64,000 nt of DNA, taken from the NCBI GenBank assembly GCA_000827265.1, contig KN834834.1:62001-126000 (forward strand), in the 5' to 3' direction. A program made the position numbers and the translations under genes. Below are positions 35,491-46,083 of the stretch, in pieces. Under the pieces are notes generated by a model that had not been told where the DNA came from, ran no database searches, and saw only the letters and a list, made by a program, of their open reading frames with translations. This stretch comes from Collybiopsis luxurians FD-317 M1 (taxonomy: Eukaryota > Basidiomycota > Agaricomycetes > Agaricales > Omphalotaceae). Within the stretch, counting starts at the first letter, position 1. Each line of letters opens with the position of its first letter.

Positions 35491-35554
35491 TGCCCTTGGC
35501 CAATGAAAGGTCGGCCGCTGAATTCACGTTGAAGGGGTTTCAGCTATATATTCG

Positions 35555-35715
35555 ACGTATGTTCCGATCAATCCTGTCCAGCAGATTTCTTTGAATTATG
35601 CCGAATGTAATGCTATGTTTATCGGGACACAGTTCCGGTTAGCGGACTGCGGGATCCACATCTTGGACGCGCACATCATCCCGATACAGCAATGTAAAAA
35701 CCCACCGGCTGTGGA
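35555..35715 (+). pseudogene. TM-1e relic, unit B copy
   Basis: Copy of the exon-5 relic at 4,640-4,800 with the same 20-bp internal loss, so it was already broken before the segment duplicated. Confidence 0.65.
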
Positions 35716-36079
35716 TGTTTTCACTCCAAGACTGGCCAAGTAAAAAAGGAACACTTGTGATAATGAGGCGGATCCAATCTCACCACTCAGGAAATTCCTC
35801 GAGCAGAGTAGAGTCATCAAGTCATGTGTACAAAGAAACCGTTAAGTCGCATACTCAATTTAACTATGCAATGCAACGAGAAACAAAGGAAAAGGAAAAA
35901 AAAAATCCAACAAATATAGATCTACGCAATGAACAATGACGATAAAGTAGTAATACAATGAACCAATCCACTAATGCCCCAATACAATAGTCGAACATAT
36001 CTCGCCAAATAAGTGTCCATCCAACCATTCCCTCCCTTACCCCTTACCTAATAGCTAGTGCCCGTGTACGCAATAAAGT

Positions 36080-36487
36080 TCATAGTACAGCGGCCGCGAA
36101 CGGATTGCTCGACGTCGGCGTAGCGAGGTTACTCAGATTGTCAAATGGGGATAAAGACGAAAGTCTATTATCAACGTTCGCATTCGAGTTGTTGCCTGTA
36201 TTCGAATTCGGAATCGATTTGGATTGGGAGCCTGAGCTTGGGTTAGGGAGGTTCGGGTAGTAAAGATACGTGATAGAGGTCGCCGGGGCAGACGAGGAGG
36301 ATTCGTCTGGTTTCATTTCCGTCTCAATATCCATTTCTGTCTCTGTGTCGGTGAGAATAGCAGTTGCGATGAGACAGTAGGGTGTTGATTGAGCTGAGCA
36401 GTCGCAGAGGAGGGCAAAGTAGAGTGGGTTATAGTAGACTAAGAAGCAGTCATTATCAAAACATCGTAACTTGAAATCAGGTCCCAC
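36080..36487 (-). CDS. Ser/Asn-rich tail of an unidentified gene (unit B copy, open)
   Basis: An open frame of up to 135 residues, with the block TETEMDIETEMKPDE followed by a Ser/Pro/Asn-rich region (YYPNLPNPSSG, NANVDNRLSS). In unit A ten bases are missing, breaking this frame; unit C carries decayed versions, one inverted at 57,640. The frame is probably the disordered C-terminal part of the membrane-protein-like gene whose other pieces follow beyond the MULE. In this unit the gene is cut by the MULE insertion and by the 36,084 deletion, so it cannot be functional as a whole. Confidence 0.3.
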   Translation of the reverse strand: MGPDFKLRCFDNDCFLVYYNPLYFALLCDCSAQSTPYCLIATAILTDTETEMDIETEMKPDESSSSAPATSITYLYYPNLPNPSSGSQSKSIPNSNTGNNSNANVDNRLSSLSPFDNLSNLATPTSSNPFAAAVL

Positions 36488-36540
36488 TCACATTGGCATT
36501 ATTCTCCTTCTTTCTCCTCGTTGTAACGGGCGACAAGATT

Positions 36541-37110
36541 TTTGCGTGCAAGTGGTGCGTGGTGCGTGTCACGCGTGTGTGCGTGCGTGTCGGTGCGTGT
36601 CAAATCTGGTGCGTGTCGGTGCGTGTCGGTGCGTGTCAGTATTTTAATTCATGTACCTTTGAATTTTCTCGGCACTTCCTATACATTATTCGTATTAATC
36701 AACAAAATGTATATTATCAATGTGATATTTGCGTACATATACCATATTTAATATATTGGAAAATATTAAAATGTGTGACTGATCTTACCTACCACTATAT
36801 TTCAACGCATTGGGTGATAAACTTGAATACTTCAAGTCCCAATGCTTGAAATCAACGTAGAAAATGCATGTACATCAAGATACATGCATCATGCATTGGC
36901 ACGCACCAACACGCACCGACACGCACCGGCACGCACCGGCACGCACCAACATGCACCAACACGCACCGTGTCACGCAATGCGTGAGAGAAGTGCACGCAC
37001 GCACGCACATGTCAACACAGGTGCGTGCATATCAACACGCACGCGTGCATGTTTGCACGCACACACGCATATCAACACGCACGCGTGTGTTTGCACGCAC
37101 ACACACTGTA
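36541..37110. repeat. Subterminal GTGCGTGTC/GCACGCACC repeats of the MULE
   Basis: Near the left end, GTGCGTGTC-type words are repeated in tandem (36,541-36,640). From 36,898 to about 37,110 the complementary GACACGCACC words dominate, and a matching set lies at 40,679-40,790 near the right end. Such clusters are typical transposase-binding subterminal repeats. They account for spurious His/Thr/Cys-rich frames here. The AT-rich part between them contains no gene. Confidence 0.65.
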
Positions 37111-37430
37111 ATGAAGTTTTGCACGTGTGCACACATTTGCAATGATTTTTATCCAGCATGTACAGTGTAATATTCAACGTGCAAGCACAGAAATCTTATT
37201 ATTTAAATTTATGCAAGTGTATGCAGTTGAATACCGACTCACTCTCAGACTCACAATATATGAACCACTAAGAGTTTCAAATTAAAGCAGTACTATGTAT
37301 ACTATATAATGTCCGTAGGTGATGAATAGCCTTCACTGGAGTACCCACAAACCCAAGTGTAGGAAAAGAAGAACCAAAGACAAAAGGAAAAGGAAGATAA
37401 GTATTTGGATATATGCAGTAGCAAGCACTA

Positions 37431-40219
37431 TCAAAGAGCAACTTGAAATAAATAACTTATGAGGTGCCATGTGTACCTGAAGACCTTGCTGTCTTTTTTG
37501 AGACAGCATGGGGCACTGGTCNNNNNNNNNNNNNNNNNNNNNNNNNNNNNNNNNNNNNNNNNNNNNNNNNNNNNNNNNNNNNNNNNNNNNNNNNNNNNNN
37601 NNNNNNNNNNNNNNNNNNNNNNNNNNNNNNNNNNNNNNNNNNNNNNNNNNNNNNNNNNNNNNNNNNNNNNNNNNNNNNNNNNNNNNNNNNNNNNNNNNNN
37701 NNNNNNNNNNNNNNNNNNCATATCCACATCAACAGGCTCTATCTTGACTGATCCATCTAGTGACTGCCCTGTGTACTTGTCAAGTCTAATCCAAGCCTGA
37801 TCTAGAATGAATTTCTCAAGCTCTTCATGGGCCTCTGAAGAAGGGCAGTCCTCCATTGCCATAAATTGAGAGCGATTACGATGTGCAACAAGCAGATTCC
37901 GTGCATGAGTCAGGGCAAGGTCTAAGGATGAAGGATGAAGATTTTTACCCTTCACAATATGTTTATAAAAATAATTGTTAATGCGAGCCTCATCATCTTG
38001 GGTAACTCCACCCCTGAAGTTGGACCAGTGCTTCTTCTCAAATGTTAGCTGAGTCTGGTTTAGTACTGGTACATAGCTTGTATCTGTGATGTTTCTAGAA
38101 TCAAAGGCAAGACTATGCAGGACTTGTTGATGTGGGAAAAGGGCTTTATGAGCCTCTGTATCAAAAGGCAATGAAGTTGGATTGATAGAAAAGTCCTCTT
38201 CTTCTGTTTGTATCATATGAGGTCGCTTATACTTTCCAAGCTATAAAGGTGGAAGAATTAGAACTTATCCATTTTTTCACATAAACCACATACCCGAATT
38301 AAGCAACGTGCTGGAGCATTTCCATGGAGTGCACTAGTTACTTGACTTGCTGGAACATGCTTGAGGATTTTCTTGGCCAGAGGACCCTCAATTCCACGCC
38401 ACATACACACTGTGAAAGTTTTTTTTCTTTTATCATGGGCCAAAATCCTGGCAGGGTAAGAATATACATCCTCTGCATTGGCTCTAACAAGGGCACATCT
38501 ACCAGGACTATACCAGAAACCATTAATAGGACATTTCCAGAAATTAGAAATATAAAAATTACTTACAAGAGTACATTCTGAGATGCCAAAGCTATCTTCT
38601 GTTGTATTCTTTGTGATCTCCGAGGTAATATACAACTAGCTGATTCCTCAATATTGCAACGATGGCATAGAAACTCCCCCAAAATGTTTTCTTTTTCTTG
38701 TTCCACTAAATCATTCTTTTTACAGTACTCAGTACTATGTGCCTGTTTCCAGAGAGCTATCTCACTTTGTTCCATTTGCTGAAAATCTGAATGAGTGTAT
38801 GTAGGTACTTCTGTGGACAAGTCAACATGGAGTTTTTGCAGAATTGCAGATGCTTGTGTTGAGAAATATTCCTTTTGAGCAGCTGGACCTCCTCTCAAAT
38901 GATAAAGCACCATCTGAAACCATTCCATTCAAAGGGCCTGCAGTTACTGTATCAGGGAGCATTCTGTCTCGCATCCACTCAGTTTGGATAGACAATACTG
39001 AATCTTTGTCATTGGTGATACAAGTGCGGACTACTCCAGGATGTTGCTGCTGCCAGGCAGAAAACTGCTGCAAGAATGAGTGTCCACTTTGAACCTGAGA
39101 TTTGACCTTTCAACATTGATATGCAACAAAGTCTGGATTGTGAGCAGCCTGAGCAATATCAGCAGCACCAGGACCAAAACCATCTAGAGTCTTAGGACCA
39201 ACCACAAGAGCTGCAGGACCAAGGGAGGGATGCCTATTTACAAGAGACTGAAATTTCTCCTCTTCCTGCTTGCTAAAGTGAATAGCATGAGGAAGACGGC
39301 TATGAGTATGAGCATCTCCATTGATGTAACAATATTTGGTAGTACTAGAATCATTGCCAACTTGATCCCAGCAGATCAGATAAGACTTGGAATTGCATTG
39401 TGCATGAACCAAAGATGCACCACATGAGCAAGAAGTAGAAAGTTGGTGAAGGCACTGAGCCACTGACTTGACATGTGGCCGAGTTACAATTTTACACTCA
39501 GGATTTGTGCAGTGGATAACCCCCAGATATTGCTTAGTGCTAATCTTTCCTCCATATATGTTGACAGAGTTGCACTGACCAATCCGATCTCCTCCACTAT
39601 TCCTAGTAGCCCAGTGGACCTGGAGACCCTTAGTACTCAAAAATTCCTTATGTGTAAGATCCAGAGCAAACTGTCCAGAAGGCCAACCATCCCAGCCTGC
39701 AGTGAGATTTTCTAAACTAGTAAAAATCACTCCACTGTCACAATTATTCCGAAATTCAGCCATGGGCTGAGGATCAAGTGGAGTGAAAGAAGACAATGGA
39801 GCTGGGGTTGAAAGATCTAGGGGTGCCCATTTTGAAAAGTCATGGAATAAAGGAGAAGGTTTTTCAGTAGGACCAGAAGTAGGCCGCAAACCTGTGGTTC
39901 CACTGTTTGTAGAATTACCTGGTTGAACAGAAAGTGGATTGACTGCAACATGATTCCTTGGGACTTCAGAAGAACTAGGAGCCTCAGTATATCCAATAAC
40001 ATCCCCTTCAAAATTTAAAAATAAAAAAAATAAAGCAAATAACAAGTAAAAGAACATACCATTTCGATAGATAGGTAATAACCTAGGCATTTTTGAAGGA
40101 CTTTGTTCCAGACCTTCACCTGGACCATTTTGATCAAGATGGTGACGCTTTTTAGGGATAGCCTGTTGAGGCCCTTCCCCCTCAGAATCAGAAGAGTGCC
40201 CAAAAATTGAAGCCAGCAT
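37431..40219 (-). pseudogene. MULE-type transposase remnant with WRKY/GCM1-like finger
   Basis: Exon 1 starts MLASIFGHSSDSEGEGP at 40,219. A short intron follows RNG (about 40,013-40,070) and the frame then stays open to 39,110. It includes a Cys/His cluster of the WRKY/GCM1 type (VIHCTNPECKI, CLHQL..SCSCG, HAQC, W....YING.AHTHSR). A TGA at 39,110 interrupts the frame, which then continues in register (QFSAWQQQHPG, GPLNGMVSDGA). After VSDGA the expected catalytic core is missing and the next homologous part is shifted in frame (38,563-38,928), followed by YPARILAHDKRKK (38,258-38,635) and a C-terminal part (37,719-38,216) ending ILDQAWIRLDKYTGQ before the Ns. The copy cannot encode an active enzyme. 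Confidence 0.7.
37522..37718. other. Assembly gap (197 Ns)
   Basis: Unresolved bases inside the MULE, near the end of the transposase remnant. Confidence 0.99.
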
Positions 40220-40811
40220 TGTGAAGCCTTGAAAGAGTGCCTTTTTGATGGGTTTCTGTTATGATTAATGTTGATTTTGACATAAATAAAAGCCAAACTG
40301 ATGTACACATACAAAAAGTCCCATTTTTTGGTGAATCAGTGGTTACACAGACAAGTAAAGACACAGCGAAGAGTAAGCAGTGGAAATGTCAAGGTGGGAG
40401 AGAATTTTGCACTGACTTTGGTTCTTATAATATACAAAATGAAACAGCCCTGCACTTCAAATTCCCTAGATTTAACTTGTGGCGCACTAATGAGTCTCCC
40501 TTGCCGCATTGAGTGCATAACTAGGGAGCCCACTTGCTCCATTTAGCAGTGATCAGGGTTTCACAGTACTTCGTGAACGTTAGTTGAATATTGAACTTGA
40601 ATATTGTTTTTCGTGAGTAGTAACTTAGAATTTATAATATAAAAACAAAAAACAGATATATTGAGGTATGTACTAACATGCACACCATCGCACGCACCGA
40701 CACGCACCCACGTACCCACGCACTGCACAGCCACGCACCACCCCGGTGCGTGTTCTCGCTGCACGCACCCACGCACCAGTTGCACGCAAAAATCTAGGTG
40801 CCCGTTGTAAC

Positions 40812-42240
40812 AGACTCGACCCCATAGCGTCACTGCAGCACCGCACACTGCCATCATCAACATTGGCTAGGACAGACGACAACGACGAAGCATTGGCATC
40901 CACAGCCGGGAGAACCATCCTAGCCAAACCCAGGCTATTCAAGGTCTCCATTCAAAGTCCCGTCCAATGACCGGGTGTAAACTGTTCAAAGTAAAATCAC
41001 CATTGCGGCAATGTTCGACCGTGGAAGCCGTAGATACCGGAAGCTACTTGTCCTCAACTTTTGGGGTGCTGTGGGAGCCGCATCCGAACTACAAAAAGAA
41101 AGAATTACTGGCCGTACTTTTTGAGCTGTGAAGGAGAAAGGAGACCAAAAAGTTGTAATGAAAACAATATGGGTGTAATGGTAGATGAGATTAATAGAGT
41201 TCGTGTCATCCGTCATAAATTGCAAGGTAGATAGGTGTGTATGAGGAAGGAATGGCCAGTAGAATGGCATAGGCAGTTCATGAGTGAGAACCACCGATGA
41301 AAATAGGGAAACAGTGGAGGTTAAGAACTCCAGATAGATATGGTAGTGAGGCAAGAGAAAGGGTGTACGGAGTGAAGCCGAATGAAAGATCGAAGAATAG
41401 GGATATGTACGCACCTCTTTAAACGCAAACACAACAGCAACAGTCCCTACAACAGCTATAATGGATACGACAGCCGCTTGTTTGATCCAAAAGAATTCTG
41501 ATAGTCATATACGCTCAATAACCGCCGGAAGCTGACCCAGGTTTATTAGCAAATGAGATTTTGTGGAATGTGTAAGGAAGAACATACGCGTTACATTGAT
41601 TGGAATAGAAGAGCAGGGTGGGTGAAAAGATACAACGATGAACTGGTTGTAATCAGACTAATACTAAGTCAGAGAATCTCTGGGCTACTTACTACATTCT
41701 GCATCCTGATTCTCTGATCAACTAGGGATGCTTGACCAAAGACAAAACCAAGAAATTTGTATAGTCTGTTTCACGATCATGGTGGAAGGGAGAAGAATAT
41801 GTTGGATCCTGTAGTAGACCGGTCCGTCGCCCCACTCCTCTTGGCAAAAACCCAGCAAGCGACTCCGCCACGCTTCAAGTTGCAGGATGGCTTCCGATAA
41901 GCTTCGGACCACTGTATCTTCACGAAATCTTAATCCGTTCTTTACAAAACTTTATCATGTTTGCTTTCCTCGAACTGTATGCTCCGAGTTAGATATTTGA
42001 TTATCTTCCCGCTAAGATTTGCCATTCCGTTAGTGCTTGAGCGACTGAAAGGGGTCTTAACAACAACAGTATTGGTTTCACAAAAAAAGCGAATCGAATG
42101 TTTCGGTTATAATTTACGGTTAGTATACACGACAACATCTTTAATCTCCCTGACATATGTTGTCAGTTATGTCTGGCGTAGAAAGAAACTTGTCATCCCC
42201 TGCTAAATAATTGTAGATCTATCGGCTAAAGGCTCACCTT
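40812..42240 (-). pseudogene. Second half of the decayed membrane-protein-like gene, unit B
   Basis: Collinear with 6,898-8,330 of unit A. It contains the same hydrophobic pieces on the minus strand, separated from their 3' part by the MULE. The matching helix (AVVSI..VVAVVFAF region) lies around 41,420-41,480. The remaining stretch to SSP-5 is spacer. Confidence 0.3.
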
Positions 42241-42267
42241 TCATTCCACACCCTTTCGCTGAGCTAC

Positions 42268-42535
42268 TCAAGTGGCACAGGTAAGGCCTCCATTTCCATT
42301 GACACAAGCTGCAATTTCGCATGTAAGTAAACTGTAAAATCCTTCTAGCCCGACATAGACACTGACCTCCGTTGATAACATTCCCATCTTGATAGAATGC
42401 ACAAGAGTCGCCAAACTGGTGCTGGCAGTTATTTGGGCAACGACAGGCACTGTCGGGGTCAGGAGCAATAGCACCGACGCCGATAGCTGCGACGAGCAAG
42501 GCAGAGACAGTAGAGATGAGAGCGAAGAACTTCAT
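42268..42535 (-). CDS. SSP-5, small secreted cysteine-rich protein (QHQF-type)
   Basis: The only SSP gene of unit B. It has two exons and a 69-residue product, with a signal peptide (MKFFALISTVSALLVAAIG) and the mature six-cysteine pattern. The mature part appears identical to that of SSP-1; Ala replaces Thr at residue 5. The intron donor here is GTCAGT. A longer in-frame upstream extension exists (to 42,862), but the start at 42,535 matches every paralogue and begins the signal peptide. The 5' flank resembles the SSP-1 flank, whereas the distal flank (from 43,300) resembles that of SSP-4 and SSP-8. This is as expected if unequal crossing-over between SSP-1-like and SSP-4-like units deleted everything between. 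Confidence 0.85.
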
Positions 42536-43096
42536 TGTGTTCGATTGATATGAGTGTGAGTTGTAAACTGTGAGGTTTGAGATGAAGTTTGAGTGCCCAT
42601 TTCTAGGTGCTTTTATACCATTTTCCGCTGACCCACCCAGACCGAAGTCTGAATTGCTTCTTCTCAATGTACTCTCTTTACCCTGGGCTGACGTCGCATA
42701 CTCTGTAGATGTGGAGTCTCTACTCAAGCAGGATACATTGGATTGCAATAGCTGGAGTAACCAACCATTCTTCTTACCGACAAAATGCAGTGGTCTTTTC
42801 AGAATCTGTCGAGGTGGAGCGTTAATGAGGCAGTCCGGTGTTTCGAAACTATGTAAGCGCATAGTATCAATCCTCGATTACTCGCTCCCATTTGGTACAT
42901 GTAGGTATGTTGTACTCCGTCATACCCGACAATCTCAATGTTTCCGAATGTGATAGAGTACATTCCAAGCTCCGCAACTACAGCAGAGGTAACAGGATTG
43001 CATAGGCGGTAAGAAATTATCATTGATTTTCGAATACTTCAAATAGTCCCCGACTGTGGAGCACCACCGCCACTAAGAATAGAAATTCCTTTCCGA

Positions 43097-43303
43097 GTGG
43101 AAATGAAGACTTGTTTAATGCGTAAGACGCGCAGAATCGAAAGGCGATCTCGGTCGATTCCATCTGGACTTCGCTGCATACGCTGTTCAGTCACAGATGG
43201 ATTGCAAAGTATAAGGTGCTCCAAAGCTATATTGTTATATTGCTCATATACCATATTCGTGACCCTGTTTCGTAGCTTTGTAGTCAATTTGAAGCTAAAC
43301 TGA
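43097..43303. repeat. R2 segment, copy 3
   Basis: Homologous to 9,173-9,379. It sits at the recombination junction: similarity to the 9-kb copy on one side, and to 19,500 onwards on the other. The following 43,304-43,900 is spacer shared with 19,500-20,080. Confidence 0.45.
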
Positions 43304-43900
43304 ATGGCTGTTGAGGTGAAATATCAGTTGAAGTAGAGCACTAGTCTATCTTTAGTATGTAGACAAACGGTGATCATTTCTTTTGCAACTTTGAGACGAG
43401 TTTTGTGCTTGATATTAAGACTGGCATTTGAGCTATAATGAGAGCGGTAAGGCTGATATTTCGGGCACCCTACCTTGATTTAAAAGTTCCTACCGCGCGC
43501 CTATTGTAACATGTTAGTACCTCGCGAGTTACTTGGGATTTATTTGCCTGTTGTCAAGTGTCAACTCAAAATTCACCCGCTTCTCAGGTGGTTATACTCA
43601 CCACGACAGTGAAAGCTTTGATACTCTAAAGGATAAATTGTTGACTTCGCGCTAAGGAAGAAACGAGATAGGTTGTCTGTCCGAACTGGGCAACGATCCT
43701 ACTGTTGGATCAAACGAATTACTGTACCGTAACGCGATGAATTCAATAGTAAATTTATGGTGACTATTCTTGGAAGATTAAGAATTCATATCTTGTCAAG
43801 CAGAGGGTAATTTGAAGCAAATTGCTTCCATGATTCAATTATAACATTCGGGGTTCGATTCATTCCAAAAATCGGTAAATAACAGAGTCCAATTGAATAA

Positions 43901-45144
43901 TTATGTCTGAAATATGTCCTCTTCTGTGATGGTCTGGTTGTGATGGAAAGACTCAATTATTGATGAGTCTTCCATGTTAACCAAGATGACTACTGAAATA
44001 GGATACCATGCCTGCCAAAAGTGTTCAGCTCAACTTGCAAAACAGAGTTAATAAATACTCACAGAAGCAAGAGTGAACAATGCAGACACAATGGTAAAGG
44101 TTTGAAATAACGCACCATTGTTTACAGGTCCGTATATGTTCAGGAGGGTAAGAACTGCATATAAGGCCTGTATCGTGCAATATATTGCTCCAGATTCAAT
44201 CAACAAAAGTAAGATATTCTGAATCCTAGTTCTTCTCTGAAATGCAGTCTTTTTTATCATACAATGATAATTCCTGCACATAGTGAGCTCGGTAACCTCA
44301 GAAAAAAATTCAGTAAAGGTGTTTACCATGCTTTCCATGTGATCAGCGCCGTTGCAAACAAGTTAACCACCAGAGATATTACAAGTGATACCCAGTCTAA
44401 AGTTGTGCTGGAGTTGGATTCGATTACTTTGATCTCAATGTTAATCAAGATACAATCAGCAACTTGAACCCCTATATGGTTTCATGCAAAGGGCTCGGTA
44501 ATTATATGGTTTCAAAATCTCAGCACATTAGCCACGTACCTATGTTCACAATCATCAGAAGTACTAGTCCAAGTTTCCGAAGTCTTTGTTGCTGAAACAA
44601 AACCCATGCTCTCCAAACTACAATGAAGTCGCTCAAAATCATCTGGATACCAGGATTCAAACAATGGACAAGAAATAGACGCGATAAGCTCACGCAAATT
44701 GTTAAAGGCAAAGGATCTATATAATTAAACACCGATGTTTCTTCATTTACTATCTGACCTAGAGTATCAAGTTCTCCCGATTCCTTGGGCTTGATGTCAA
44801 GAAAAAGAACCCGGTCTTGTATAAGCATGGATGGCACATTAGGAAAAGTAGCTGCTCCCAAGGCAAAAAAAGTCACAATCAGGCAAGTGAGAAGAATGAA
44901 TCGTGAATATGTCCAGGATTTTGTCCTATTAAAGAGTCCCAATTCAACCAGATGTAAGTTTGATGTAAGTTGCACACTTTATCTTTAATTTAAGAGAGGT
45001 TTCCTATACTAGGATGTGGGTGGCAATGAATATACCCAGAAGAGATACACCTAGAAGAAGTAATCGCACTATTATAGCGGATATCATGTTTCCATAGAAG
45101 ACAGAGGCGTAGAAGGCAACTGTCTGTTGCTCTTCTGGAGTCAT
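43901..45144 (-). CDS. TM-2, unit B copy, ungapped, with fused first exons
   Basis: Full-length counterpart of the unit A gene without Ns or duplicated stretch. The main exon ends at about 44,540 (LGLVLLMIVNIG). Next come the KAW exon (about 44,320-44,420), the IQNILLLLIESGAIYC exon (44,064-44,285) and the last exon ending at 43,901. A 73-bp deletion removed the end of exon 1 and most of intron 1, yet the reading frame continues: IIV is followed by RLLLL and then GVSLLGI. The next junction (CTAGTATAGG against CTAATGTAGG in A) differs and may break splicing. It may be functional with an altered first helix, or recently broken. Confidence 0.6.
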
Positions 45145-45274
45145 GACTGGAGTGAAGAATGCTTTGTCTGGTTTGGTTGTAGCTTGCTTATATATACGGT
45201 AGTCTCGACAGCTCCATCATGATATTGATGCTAGGGTTGCTTCATGACTATGAGAGCGCATACATTAAGTTATC

Positions 45275-45850
45275 TTAAGCGGGAGAATATAACACCACAG
45301 GTGTATTTACTATTACTAAAGACCGTACCATTTTGGCTATATATTCAATATCTATCTCGGCCGCGGTTCCATCACGATATTGTGCATCAGACTAGACTCA
45401 GATTTGGAGTCGATGTTCTGATGATATATCCCATAGTTTAGCTAGCCGCGATTGTCTTCTGACCCCAAATTTCCCCAAGGTAATGATACCAATCTTGAGG
45501 GCTGGCGCCCGGTTCAAAAGTCCATCTGCCCACTGAAATCCTCAGCCGGGCTCGGTGGGGCTGGCCATTTATAAAATTCCAGCTCAGGCTCAAGGTCCTG
45601 CATTTGATTCAGAAATTTGTATATCGTTCATATGTAATAAATCATTGGGTTTCAAGGTATGTTCAGCCTTGTACAGATATAGATCAGCATCGTTTACTTC
45701 CTGGGAAGCAACGATGGCAAGGCTTAGCGATATCAAACCAGTTTTGTGATGGATGACTTTTTCTGATGTAATGATTCTGACGAACAAATCCTGGATGGAC
45801 TACTTACTTGTGACGCACAGAACGGCTGTACTTTAAGTCGATGCGGGTAG
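45275..45850. repeat. R1-type repeat between TM-2 and MYND-1 (unit B)
   Basis: Counterpart of 21,995-22,610, with the TTTATAAA box near 45,570 and the LAIVASQEVNDADLYLYKAE block on the minus strand. A single-base difference near 45,760 shortens the open frame compared with unit A, which argues against strong coding constraint. Confidence 0.4.
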
Positions 45851-46083
45851 CCTTCCTTCTGGCCTGCAATTAGTCTCAAGTCCAAGCACACCAATTCTAA
45901 TCTAGATTCCGAAGGCTGATTTCAATGGCGTATCAAATCTATCTTCTTTTCCTGCCACGTAACAGCTCGTGCTCGAGCGAGAAGTATAAGATATGTTGCC
46001 CTTGCGATCACATGAAGAGATATATATACTCTACACCAAGAAGACGATTAAAAATTAATTCATACGACTCATCATTGCCTCCT

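Larger units (their letters stand above)
36528..40803. mobile_element. 4.28-kb MULE-like DNA transposon, internally deleted
   Basis: The ends are inverted repeats starting GGGC and sharing AGATTTTTGCGTGCAA and TGGTGCGTGG. They are flanked by a perfect 8-bp target duplication GTTGTAAC (36,520-36,527 and 40,804-40,811). Unit A has the empty site once at 6,890-6,897, which fixes the borders exactly. Inside is a minus-strand transposase remnant with a WRKY/GCM1-like zinc finger, as known for Mutator-like transposases, and arrays of GTGCGTGTC words near both ends. A block of 197 Ns lies inside. Inserted after the A/B duplication. Confidence 0.88.

Noticed and set aside
36898..37110. Repeat cluster that might be taken for a CRISPR or satellite
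   Set aside because: The words are short, directly abutting, without unique spacers, and also found at both transposon ends.
36864..37177. Open frames rich in His, Thr, Ala and Cys on both strands
   Set aside because: They translate the GCACGCACC/GTGCGTGTC subterminal repeats of the MULE; no start context, splice signals or domain.
37431..37800. Frames spanning the second N run
   Set aside because: Same reason; only the part from 37,719 upwards on the minus strand is supported as transposase remnant.
42536..42862. Long upstream extension of the SSP-5 reading frame
   Set aside because: It is promoter and R2-side flank that happens to be open; all paralogues start at the signal peptide Met.
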